Assembly: GCA_026075535.2 (NCBI GenBank)
Contig: AP026538.1
Coordinates: forward strand, 1,240,001 to 1,304,000
Direction of reading: 5' to 3'
Length of the DNA: 64,000 nt
From: Tricholoma matsutake
Lineage: Eukaryota > Basidiomycota > Agaricomycetes > Agaricales > Tricholomataceae
Shown: positions 1 to 11,284 of the stretch, piece by piece
How the letters are laid out: each line of letters opens with the position of its first letter
How positions within the stretch are numbered: the stretch's first letter is position 1
Notes under the pieces: generated by a model
Databases searched by the model: none
What the model saw: the letters and a program-made list of their open reading frames with translations, nothing else
Told to the model about the DNA's origin: nothing
Program-made: the position numbers and the translations under genes

Positions 1-1746
1 CTCTAGGGATTACTACATAGCTTTTATAGGTTATAGATATGCAGACAAATGGCGATCAAATCTGAATAGGCCCATGTCCACCTGGGCAAGCATTTTAATA
101 GCTAGTGGTCCTGTCTGTCTATGCTTCTCTAGTTTGATCAAAGCCTGCAGAGATGTGAGACAAAAGTTGTCCAACTCTATTAGTACTTGATCTTGTCTGT
201 ATGCAGCAATATTCATATTGGCATCCAGAAATATTTTCTCATTAGGTCTAGATAGTCAATGCATCAATCAGCATGTTCCAAGTTATGGAAATAGATGCTC
301 TTACAACCCTGATAAATGTGCCAGAGGAGGCATGTGAAGCTCCGTTGTCTGGATATCTTTAGTGTGTCTGGGGTCATTAGTTTCAATATGCTGGGGCTTG
401 CACAACATCCTCGTCACAACTGTCTTTGCATCACATATTATCACCTTCAGCTCCCCAGCAGTCAATATCAAAGAGCTGTGCTCCTGGTAATCCCATTTTG
501 TCAGCGGTGGGGCAGGCAACTGCATGCCCTGCTGGAAAGAGTAGACATGCTGTGAATTGGACGAGTATGTCCTATAATGTCTTTTCCAATCAGAAATGTT
601 TGCCTCACTGAAGAGTACTGACCTCTTTGCTATGTATTTCTTAACATTCATAGGCGCTTTACTTGTAACTTGAGGCCACGCTGTCTGTGTTATCTTATCA
701 CTTGTGCTATATATTTGAGGTCATGCTCGAGAGATAACTTTTCATCTCAGGATGGCAAGATGCACAAGTGCGTTTTCCAACAAAATATGCAGAGTCTTTC
801 CTGTACTGCACAGTGATTGACTCTCCTTCCTTGATTTCCATGATTGACCAGAGCATATAAGCATATGAGTTCACCACACTCCAGATCTGTATAATATTAA
901 GTATGAACCTTTGGAAGAAGGAGGGAAAGGCACACCTGACCATTCGGCTGGCAGTTCTGATTAGCAAATCGCAAGGGTCCTAACATTACACAACGTCCAA
1001 GAGGCCCTTTCTGCCCTGAACTTCCCTCAATGATAGAGATTCCCAATGTTCACTGGGGAACTAAGTCTAAGGACAAGGACATTGACATTGACAAAATAGG
1101 GCAGCCCGCTGGTATATCCTGCTGAGCCTGAAATCCCAGAGAAATCATGGTCCCATCAAATGAGACCTTCTCAAGGCACATCCGAACTGCACCTGGTCAT
1201 GCAGGGGGAATCCTGACAATCCACAGCATGAGGAGAGATGGCGATGTTGGAGAGCACCCCAAGGGTACGGTACATGGGCAATTCTAAGGTGCTGGCCATG
1301 TTGGACAAGGTTCTAGAAACCAAGGACCAGGAGAACTGGGACAAAACTGGGCTGCAGGACAGAGATAATGTACGCGGAGATAATGTAGGCCTGAACTTCT
1401 TATCCATTGATCATCAACTTGTTGATCAGGGCATATTGCCTAGGTCTCCAACCCCATTCCCTGTTATTAGCCGACTACTGTAAGGGCAACCTTACGATCA
1501 GAGTCCTAAGAACTCAATACTTGCAAGCAAAACCAAAGTTTAGATTCAATAACTATTGAACAAGAAAAGACCCATACCTTGCAAGGGAAAACCAAAGAGA
1601 AAACTCTAAGGAGTCCAGTGCAAGGCCAAAGTATATATATGGAAGGCATGCAACATTCTAAAATACTTGGAGCCCCTTCCATCCTAGCACTAATTCAGAT
1701 CCAGGGTCACGTTCCCATTTGGGGAGACGGCCATCAATCAGTGATA

Positions 1747-1804
1747 GTGTCTGCATCAGGCCATACTCGGTAAGTGGTGTCTGCATCAGGCCATGATTGG
1801 TAAT
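1747..1804. repeat. 30-bp tandem repeat, two copies
   Basis: The block beginning gtgtctgcatcaggccat occurs at 1747 and again at 1777, a period of 30 bp, with a few differences in the second half. It lies in otherwise featureless DNA. Confidence 0.8.
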
Positions 1805-4302
1805 GGGCATGCAAAGACATCCTCGATCATTTCTGCAGGTGCAATGATTGTGCAGGGTATTGACTGTGAGAATGGTGAGAGTACAATAGGGGCTGATGGA
1901 TTGACATATCAGACTGTTTGTAGATGGTTGGCACAAACAGCGCCTCATTGCACGAACATTTGCGGGTGTGCAGAAATGTTTGCAAATGTGCGCCAACCAT
2001 TGTAGGGGCTCATAAGGTGAATAATTCCCCTTACAACTACCCTCTCCTCAATGGCAAAGCAAGACCATATTCTCCATACTCTAGGTCAGAGAGGATCACT
2101 TTAAGGATACATCCTTTTATACAGATCATATGGAGGTCATTTTGTGGATCTCCTATCCAAATATGCGAAGAAGGATTCGGCTTTCACGATGGACAGTTGG
2201 ATGTGCCAAAATTTGGACATAGATTATGATTGCGTGAAACTCTTTATGAAGAAGTTTCCAAAATTGACATTCCAGAATGGTAATGATTTGGTGGTATGGG
2301 AGTGGGTGTGTTACAATTATTTTATTCCCCTAAATCTATCCTAAGAAAATCTTACTTAGCTCGGGCTTTACTAATCCTTGGCCACCAGACCTGAGTGCAG
2401 TGTCACTCCACTTAATTGGCAAGAGTACAAGAAGGCGATGTTGTCGGGGACCGGTAAGATGTGGGACTTGCTATTGGGTGCCAATCTGATTTTTGGAGGT
2501 ATGGAATTTGATGCTGACTTCATGTAAGTATCACAACCTTACGAGCATTACCACTGATTTACCTCAGGGAATTAGAAATCCTGGCCATGTTAAGCAGAGT
2601 TCCATTACACCGGACCAAGTCAGGACTTTGATGAAGAGCCTGTGTATTTGTGGGCAAATAGTAACACTATTCCCCGATCCGTATCAGGCAATCTATCAGG
2701 GATCAAAACTCACCACTAATGCATGTAGAATATGTGTTAGTTTAGAATAAATGAAAATATATGGACATTCCACCATCATCCCATCTCATTGCCCTCCTGG
2801 TGGCACTGTATTCCTCATCATCATTTGATGCTCACGGTTCCTTGCCCTCCTTTAACATTTGTGCATATATGTAAGTCTGGTCTGGAATCAAAATTTTACC
2901 AAATGGTAAAACAGTTCATTGAACCTTCTCAATGGCAAACATGGAATGAAGAGATGGGAGATGTAAGATTTTAATGGTAGATAATAAAATGACAGTTAGA
3001 GTGATGTGAATACAAAGCCAGGTGCATGCACACTCTAAAACACATCCGCTATCCATCCCCACTGGGCCAAACAGCATACCACCCAATGCCATGCACAACA
3101 CTGGCACCAAAAAGCCCCCACCTGCAGTATTTATCCCTTTCCCCTTGCATACTATTCCAAAGTGCGAGGCCTGGATTTGTCATAAATGTGCGGTCGCCAG
3201 CCATTTATTACCAACTCTGAGAGCGTACAGTTGATTTGCAGCAAAGTGCGGGAGGCCAGGGATGATGGAGCTGGCGTGCAGGGGAATCTTGAGAGCCCCA
3301 TTTGCACTGCAAGCACAAGGGTGTGGACCAATTACCAAGATTGATGGCCATTGAAAATGGGATGGCATTGAAGGCAACTTGCTGTGGAAGGGGTTGAAGC
3401 AGAGTGCAGCAGAGTAGGCAGGTGGCCAGGGCAAGAGTGTAGTGGTGTCAAGGGTTGGCAGGTGGGACCAGCACAGCAGGCAGGCAGGCAGGCTTGTGGG
3501 GTTGTGAGATGTTCTCCAGTACTAAAATGAACATACAAGAGCCACAAAAGTATCGGGTTTTGTTTTGAAACAAAATTAGTTGAAGTCCAGAGCCACATTG
3601 AATGGCCTAGCAGGGACCAGGAAACAAGCCAAAATGTCCTCATGAGACCTGTGCCAGAGTATCCAGTTACATTTACAGAGCCAACATGCTAAAAGTGCAG
3701 TGTTGTTGTAAACAATAGGCAACGACATCCAGTTCCAGAATCGGTACCGGCAGTCCAGCGAAGCCATGTATCTACAAGGTTGTGACAAAATTTGAAGAGG
3801 CGGATTCATGCCTCGATCTATCCAACAAGTAGTGGCAAGGGAGGGGAGACTTGAAGTTAGAGGTTTGTTTGAGGTGGTACTATAGTTGCAGGAGGAGACG
3901 GCCTAGTCATTGACCCAGAGACAAGCGGTGCCAACACGCTAATGAGGTGCCATTATTGGTTGGGGAGATGAGTCACAAGGTTCATCAGGAGGTGGTTGCA
4001 AGCAAGTGGAAGTGGTGTTTTTCATCTGCCTGACAGATATAAATGTGATGTAGAAGAAGAAGAAAAAACCTGAAGATCTATTACATAACTAAGGCAGAGC
4101 CAACAAACTGCCCAAGAGGTTCGTCAGCAAGGTTCTTCTATTAATAGAGGAGCTGGAAACTTCAACCTCCAATGAACTGCATGGTGAAGTTCATTGAGAG
4201 GTTCTAAGCTCTCGGCATAGAGGTTTGACTGCCCCATGAGGGATTCGGAGACTGAGGAGGGGTTAGGGGGTAGAAAAGAAGCTAAAGGCTGCAAAAGAAG
4301 CA

Positions 4303-4351
4303 AGCCTTGAAGGCCCATTCCCTCCACTCCCGGAAATGGGCCTTCAAGGCT
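4303..4351. repeat. Short inverted repeat (about 19-bp arms)
   Basis: The arms at 4303-4321 and 4332-4351 (agccttgaaggcccatt and its complement) surround a 10-nt loop. The repeat sits about 100 bp upstream of the F-box start codon. It could be a transcript hairpin, a terminator of something upstream, or a transposon footprint; the sequence does not decide. Confidence 0.7.
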
Positions 4352-4456
4352 CTGACTAAGCAAAGAACCCCATGCCTAAGGTGAACCTTTATGTTTATTG
4401 TTGTTTGCCAACTTGTTTGCATTGATAAGTACTTGTAACTTGATCTTTATCCATCA

Positions 4457-6062
4457 ATGCATTCCTGCCTTCAAGTTTCTGAAAATTTCTCGCTTATAAT
4501 TGGAGAGGTGCAGGATCCATGTTTCCTGTATGCAATGGCCACAACCTGCCGACATTTCATTGAATTCGCATTGAATTCCTTGTGGCACTCACAAGTTTCT
4601 CTAGCTCCCCTGGTCCTGTGTCTTCCAGATGACACCCTTTCCATCATATGCAGGCCAACAGAAAGACTGGTGGTAAGATATATCCTGACTATTCCCAGAT
4701 ATACACTGAATGACAGCAGAGGATCAGAAGGCCCCTCCTCCCAGGTGATTATCAGCATGTGTTACAGTATGTGCATCACATCCAAACAATAAATCCTGAC
4801 CAACCTATGCTCATAAGTACAGCTTCTCGTCTCATTGTTGACCATGACACCATCCATTTTCTGCTCTCATATGCCACACCCCTCTTACCCAATGTAAAAT
4901 GTGCATGGCTCTTTCTGATGGATTTTGATGGTCATGCAGTATATCCATGCCTCTTGATCGGCCCAACATTGGAAACCTTTTGTATCAGTCGCAAACTCCC
5001 AGATGCTCCACAAGATGTTTCTGCATCCAGCCTCTGTCCATGGAATAACATCAGTTCTATTCTACGCCCTGCCACAGCCCCTCAAAGTCTAACCTTTGAT
5101 CCCCAAATCAAGGAGGATGGCCCAATCCCCACAGTCTGCACCGAAGATTTTCTGAATATCTGTCAAGGTTTATCCTCCATCAAATGGTTGTGCAGTTTGC
5201 CATTACAGTTCAATCTTCTGTCTGTCAAATACTTGGCAACCTCTCGAGTACAGTCCCTCAACATATGGCTCGTACAAGAGACTGCACACTGCTTTGCCCA
5301 ACTCCCCCACCCTACCCTGTCTTTCCAGAACTCAAAAGCCTGACATTGGAGATGGACAGTCATAGTGCAGTGCAGGCCCTCTTGACTCTCAGCAGATTTC
5401 CAGATCTGGTCAATCTAGACCTTATCTTCATTAACAATATCATCCCATGCGATATTCCTCTACTTTTTAAACTCATCGGAGAATTCAAACAAAATATTCC
5501 CCTAGAGACCCGGTATGTATCAGATTACAGCCCACTCCTCGCTATCACACAACCACCTGACCAACTTTATGTGGAATCTATCACTCACTACCACAACCTC
5601 ACCATCCTCAATATTGATATTTCCCACTCTGTCATCCTCAACAGCCACACATTGGGAAGCATGGTAGAGGCCTGGCCACACCTCTGTCAGCTACACCTGC
5701 ATGACTGGACAGATCCCTTGTCCACAACCACCATTCTCACCCTGTCAGATTTTCTACTATTAACACACTGTAAGCATCTACAGTCTCTCTCCCTTCAAAT
5801 TGATGCCACATCCAATGTTCTGCCTGCATATCCTGACATGCCTACATCCAATTTACGCTTTCTCTGTGTGTCCCGGTCCCCTGGTGTATATTCTTCCGCA
5901 CTTTGTCTGTTCTATAAAGCAGTATTCCCAAGGTTACACACAATAATGTATGGCTACAGCCAACACCACCCAGGATTTGGCTCCATCAAGTTGCTCACTG
6001 CTCAGGAAGAAGTGTTTTTTGAATGTTGGAGAGCACTATGGAACAAGCTAGATGGTCAGTGA
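4457..6062 (+). CDS. F-box/LRR-type protein, probably frameshifted
   Basis: The start at 4457 (MHSCLQ...) and the following TCRHF-E-AL-LW and LVLCLPDD motifs match the N-terminal F-box layout common in agaricomycetes. F-box proteins dock substrates onto SCF ubiquitin ligases. Exon 1 (4457-4672) ends at gtaaga. A 47-nt intron (4673-4719, ending cag) keeps phase 0 and joins the frame that opens with RRPLLPGDYQHVLQYVHHI, the usual RPL-x-x-DW-x-R-F-x-x-Y element. The rest is leucine-rich (LKSLTLE, LVNLDLIF, LHLHDW), as in LRR-like F-box tails. Near 5300-5325 the reading frame changes without a convincing GT-AG intron, so there is probably a 1-2 nt indel by the c-rich run. The stop is at 6060-6062. 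About 515 residues would be a normal family length. Family assignment is firm; whether the gene is functional is uncertain. Confidence 0.8.
4673..4719 (+). other. Intron of the F-box gene
   Basis: This is a 47-nt phase-0 intron starting gtaaga and ending cag, with ctgac/ctgaat branch-like motifs. It was chosen because it alone joins the N-terminal F-box frame to the RPLLPGDYQ frame; reading through meets a stop. Confidence 0.8.
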
Positions 6063-7941
6063 TGTCGCCCAACATATAGGTTCTGGAGGTCAGGATCAGC
6101 CAATATATTTTTAGATTCTATATTGTAGGGGTAAGGGCTGTTTAGGAGTGTGTTTTGGGGTGAAGGTGGTCACAGGTTGAATGGACATAATATGGAAGTT
6201 GAAGGGCACCATAATAGATCAAATAAGATATATAGGTAATAGAAGGAAAGATAGGGGTAATAACAGGACAATATTGTGGAAGAGGGTACATATGAGGGAC
6301 AGGTCATATTGTACAAGGCCAGTTGAACACATTTAATGTGCATTGTAGATGTAGGCAAGTGGAATGTTACTATACCTGCATGCATGTTGAATAAGTTTGA
6401 TGTGCATACAACCCTATGTACATGTGCAATGCAAGTGGAAGACTTTTGATCTGCGTTGGAGATATATGCAAGCAGAATGTTACCCAGTGAATGGTACCTC
6501 ACATACACAAGTAGAACTTCACCTGGGTTTTAGATGAATGCATGTCGATTGTTACCCCTGCATGCAGATCGCTCTTTTGGAAAAGGCAATCCCAGCGTAT
6601 CAGTCCTCTTATTATTAAATTGCGGTATATACCATAGTATAGGAGAATGAGAGACATTCTACCCTGTCCAAAACACTCATCATTAAATCCCTAAGAACTC
6701 TTATTCTACACCATAGTACCAAGATGGTCCAATACATGTATTCTCACATTGCTTCCTGGGCATGATCCTTCATTCCTTGATCCTTATCGATTGAATTGCA
6801 CCGTCCAGCTCACCAATGGGTGAAGCTTTAACCATCTCATGTTCTATGTTTTACTCCACATGAAAACTTCTTGTCTTGTCCTGATTTTCTAACTACAACA
6901 CATTTTCCGCCATTGTCACATGTTTTCTTATTTAAACTCTGTTAAATGTATGATTCACCATCTCTCTATTTTACTTCTATCCTACTTCTATTCCATGTCC
7001 TATCACTTGTAGTTACACTCATGGGCACTTAGAGTAGTTTCCACCTTGTGTTTATCACTGTTTGTTTCACAGTATGTAGACTGCAGAGTCCAGAGTTTTG
7101 CACTCTTCAGTTGCTCACTCTGGACTCCAGGTACTGTACTCCTTATTGTCTCATATAATAACTAGTTGCTCACTCTGGACTCCAGCTGTTCAGTCTATCT
7201 GAGTCTCCCTTCACAGTTGCTAGGTTAAACTGCACTAAAGGCAACCTCAGACTTTAGCAAACTCACCCTGTTTTAGGATGAACAAGGAGCAAGTAAGAAT
7301 CCAGTCTGCTTTCACAACTTTCACAGTATTCACCTCCAAATTTAAATTTTATCTGTTGATGTCCAGTTTCTCTAGATCTGTGAAGCAGTCCATGTGTTGG
7401 TTTCAGATTTTCTCTATTCCTCATTCAATCCATTTTGCATGACAAAAGAGAGGGAAAAGGACATCAATACTCCATGAATGAGATCACTCAACTCTTGCAC
7501 ATAATCTCACAAAAATCAGATGGACAGACATGACCCATGCTGGCTTGTAGGGGCGCGCCATACCATAATGGCTGTTGGCCGTACATATATGATAGGCCTA
7601 CAGGTATGGGATAGTCATAGCCGTAGCTGTATGTTACAAACAAGGGGTAGAAAAAGGAACCTTCTCACCTTCTCCAGAGATTTTGATGATAAGGACATAT
7701 GGCAGCCGTAACCCGTATGTACAGGCATCACATGCAGCCCTAATGCTGGGGCTTCATCCTATATGCTGCTATTAACTGTGCAGATTGGACCCTCCTATGC
7801 AGGTATCACACTTTGATATATGTACAGAGTAAAGCAAGCACATGCAGGAATGCAGTGCTCCACGATATCCATGGATATCATCGTGGATGTTAGCAAGGAG
7901 AGTAAAGAAAATATTTCAAACTCCAAAATAATTTCAACCAT
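6063..7941. other. Intergenic DNA
   Basis: I see no gene. The stretch is AT-rich and cut up by stops in all frames. A 22-bp sequence (agttgctcactctggactcc plus ag) occurs at about 7107 and again at about 7162, a direct repeat in non-coding DNA. The nearest downstream feature is a probable solo LTR. Confidence 0.5.
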
Positions 7942-8498
7942 TGTTGATGTGATGACAGAGGTATATCACGTGACTAAGGAGATCGGCAATAGTTCAAGTT
8001 GATACATGTAAGGCCGGGCCTCATGTCAACATGACTTGGGGTCAATAAATGTAAAGCTGCACCTCATTCCGACGTTACTCGTGGCTTTGTGATTCTTGTC
8101 ATTGCGAGTCATGGCAATAGTAGCATTGAATTGTTCAATCACTGACCTGAATCGCCACTTGAATCATGGAGAATTTTGAATGTGTGAATCACCTTGTGAA
8201 CCATTGGAATAGTGCGATGGGTAGCTATATGCTGTATACAGTCACTACCCTATCACTAGTACATCCCACTGCATTGCTATAGGAGACACATCTGGCATCT
8301 CCACCATATTTTGAATGGTAATTATTGATGGCTACAAATATATATATAAGAACATTGTATTATTCTCAACGTAATCTATAAAGTAATTTACTGAGGATCA
8401 TCTTGAGACACGGTGACCTGAGTCGCAGGTGTATGCGGCTTGAACCCTTCTCATAGCCATTGAGGTAGAGAATGAAGTGTAATATGAATCATATAACA
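7942..8498 (+). mobile_element. Probable solo LTR of a Ty3/gypsy element
   Basis: The segment starts TGTTGATGTG and ends ATATAACA, giving TGTT/AACA termini. It contains a TATA-like run (atatatatataag) followed by a pyrimidine-rich start region and a long non-coding leader, which is the plan of basidiomycete gypsy LTRs. No pol in the same orientation lies beside it, so it would be a solo LTR. The 5-bp flanks (accat and aactt) do not match, so the ends or the age remain uncertain. Confidence 0.5.
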
Positions 8499-8881
8499 AA
8501 CTTAATCAGTTATATAAATTGACATGGCGGAGATAGGAAGACTGGGTGTGACAGGTAAGATGGTTAAGATGGTCGGTGGGGGGAAGTAGAATGAATATCC
8601 CTGGTACATTCTACTTTCTCTATCTTTGACCCTTATCTATTTCTGGATGATAGAGATCATATGCCCATGTCTTTGTTTGGAACTACAGTGTCAACAGCTA
8701 TATAATTTTACAGCAGAAGTGCTTCTAGAAGTAAATAATGTATGTATGGTACAAATACTTTAGTCTAATCACCTCCACTCTACTCCTGCTCATAAATTCA
8801 CTCAGAGAATAAAAGAATTATATGTTTAATGTGATAACATATACTTGCAAATTGGTCCTCATTAAATCATAGCTAAAATAA

Positions 8882-10086
8882 TTTTTTAAATCTGTTTCCT
8901 GTCCTTGGGAGATGAATGTGTGAGAAGCTCTAGCATATAGCGCTTCTGTGCTTCTGAGAGTTGCTTCTGGAGTTCCTGGTGGAGATCATCAAGGTTGACC
9001 ACAAAATGGCACGCGCATTGCAAGGCTAGTTCGTGCTCCGGGAAAACTGTGATGTTTGGGTGGTACCCCTTGTTGGCAAAGAAGGGTGAAACTCTGGTGG
9101 AAGCTGAGGGAGCATTGTTGTATGCAAATTCCCCCAAGGGTAAAAGCTGGGACCAGTTGTCCTGTTGGTAGTTGCAGAAGATCCGCAAGTACTGTTCGAG
9201 GGTCTGGTTAAGGCATTCAGTTTGTCCATCGCCTTTGGGATGATAACCCGAAGTGAAGTGGATTTTCATGTCCAGGGCTTGCCCAAGAGAGCAGAAGAAA
9301 TGAGAAATGAACTCGGAACCCTGGTCGCAGGTGACGTGGGATGGAACACCGTGTTTGGAGAAGATGTGCATGATGAAGAGATAGTTCTTGTGCCATGATT
9401 TTGTTTACTGTGGGGATGAAGATACCTTGTTTGGAGAGTCGGTCTACAATGACTAGGATGGCAGTGTGACATTGGAGTCTGGTAGCCGTTCGATGAAGTG
9501 CATGGAAATTGACTTCCAAGGCCTTTCCAGGACCAGAAGTTGCTTCAGAAATCTGTAGGGTTTGTGTCGGGGAGATTTGGAGTGTTTGCAGGTAGTGCAA
9601 GACTTGCAAAAGTCCAGCACAAAGGTGCAGAGATTGGGCCAAATGTATTCCCATCGGATAAGCTGAAGGGTCTTGTTTTGCCTGTAGTGACCTGAGAGAA
9701 TATGATCATGCTTGTATTGTAAGACTTTAAGACGGAGGTCCACAACATCTGGAATGTAAATCTGGTCAAAGTGGCAGAGAAGTCTGCTGTCGTCTAGGGA
9801 CCAATTTGGGGTGGATGGTGAAGGAAGGTGTGAGGAGGAGATGGGATCAAGAGGAAGTGAACATTGAATATCATTGTGGAGTTTTTCAACGTCTATGAGA
9901 ATGGCTTGATGGAGGATAGGAGTAGCAAGGAAAGTGGCTCAAAGGGAGGATGTGAGTTGTTCTTGAGTAAAGACTGGATGGAAGTTGCTCGGATATACCG
10001 AGGCCAAGTTGCTATTTCCCCCTTTGTGGTATATGTCCCAGTGTCTAGTGAGCGCATCAGGTTTAGCCCCTAGTTTACCAGGGTGG
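8882..10086 (-). pseudogene. Gyp0: truncated Ty3/gypsy pol (RNase H end, integrase)
   Basis: Read on the minus strand from 10083, the fragment begins with PGKLGAKPDALTR, the end of the RNase H/connection region. The H2C2 integrase zinc domain follows (9480-9743, with HDHILSGHY, WPNL and CKSCTTCKHSK). The DDE core comes next: IVDRLSKQG gives the first D, CDQGSEF the second, TECLNQTLEQYLR the E. The core runs in two frames, so at least one frameshift lies near 9460. The gene stops without chromodomain or LTR near 8882. The right side is cut exactly by the 5' LTR of Gyp1-A, so Gyp1-A landed in this older element. gag, protease and RT are absent from the window. It is not functional. Confidence 0.85.
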
Positions 10087-11262
10087 TGATAGGTTGTCTC
10101 CTCGGCTCAAGGGCCAATTCACCATTTCAACCATATTCTAATCACATCAGCTAACTCCTACGATGTCCCAGATGCAGCGCGATGCAGTCTATTGATCGCG
10201 ATATCATATCGACTGCATCGAAACATCACCAGCAACATTGATCATACCAAGAGCCCACATCACACAACCTTAGGACTACCCCGAAAGCCCCTAAGATCCC
10301 TCTAAATGACCATCAAACATCCCCGATCAACTTTGAACAGCCACGACTGCGATCAAACATCGTCGACCATCATTGAGCGTTATCAATCGATGTCGAGAGA
10401 CTACAAGCGACATGGGGCACTGCCTTCGTGATCTAAATGGTGGAAGACCATGCGCTAGGATGTATTCCAACTCGTGCTCAAACCTGCTGATCATAGGTCA
10501 GCCTTGTTTCAAGTCCCTATTGCGTACAGAACCCGCTGGACAAATATTTGCAAGACTTAGTGCAGTTTATACACAAAGGACAGTCTCTTTTTAGTTCTTT
10601 CCCTTTATTACTCCTTCATCATATGATACATCTCTTTCTTCTTTGGATTCCAGTCTCCTTTTTGGCCTTGTGCCTTAACTCATATCTTTTGCCTCATGTT
10701 CTACACATGTTTCTTATACCTTTTTAGGAAGTTTCTTTTGAAACATATAAAACTCTGTAGTATCTACTTGAGAAACAAAAGAAATTGTCTTCACCTATCG
10801 TCTCATATGCAGTTCTAAGCATCCGATCAATCTTCTAAAAACAATCTAAGTCTCTATGAGTTTGCTCGATCGATGAGAAACCTCTGCAATCATTGTTGTC
10901 CTCGATCTTCCTACGATTATCACTAGCAACCATTTCTACATGTCCTAGCCATCGACTATAGCCTTCATATACTTCTGACCTATCGAAAGGTCCTTGGAAT
11001 TTGCACTTCGACCATCAACGATAGAACTCATTTGCCATCGATCTCATCAATCGTCCTCAATATCGATCGATACTCGATCGGACCATGCCAAACACCTTCA
11101 TCTCCCATAGCACTACCTTCACGACTAGTACCAACTAGTTATCTACCCATAGGTTGGACCACAAACATTCGGAACAACTCGCACCCTTCCTCGGACTTGT
11201 CACAAATATCATTGATTGCCTCATCAGCAGTTTAGGTGGTTTTCCCGGGTTGAGTATCATCA
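10087..11262 (+). repeat. Gyp1-A 5' LTR
   Basis: The LTR starts TGATAGG and ends ATCATCA (TGAT...ATCA inverted ends), 1176 bp. It aligns with both LTRs of Gyp1-B. It is rich in TCGA. The primer-binding site follows after four T residues. The retained length resembles the 3' LTR of Gyp1-B (1186 bp), so this is the better full-length reference for the family. Confidence 0.9.
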
Positions 11263-11266
11263 TTTT

Positions 11267-11284
11267 TGGAGCCCACCGCAAGGG
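11267..11284 (+). promoter_or_regulatory. Gyp1-A primer-binding site
   Basis: TGGAGCCCACCGCAAGGG lies four bases after the LTR end. It starts with TGG, the complement of tRNA CCA-3'. The same site with two substitutions is found in Gyp1-B at 43922. Reverse-complemented it resembles a tRNA 3' acceptor/T-arm end; the tRNA identity was not determined. Confidence 0.7.

Larger units (their letters stand above)
1..4456. other. No recognisable gene
   Basis: I recognise no gene here. The longest open stretch is 116 codons on the minus strand (301-651). It has no motif I know and no clear splice partners. Other open frames are short and overlap each other in several frames, as expected by chance. The stretch contains small local repeats, listed separately. 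It could hold decayed transposon DNA or the upstream region of the F-box gene. Confidence 0.5.

Noticed and set aside
301..651. 116-codon minus-strand frame as a gene
   Set aside because: No recognisable motif, no splice partners, and similarly long frames overlap it on the other strand.
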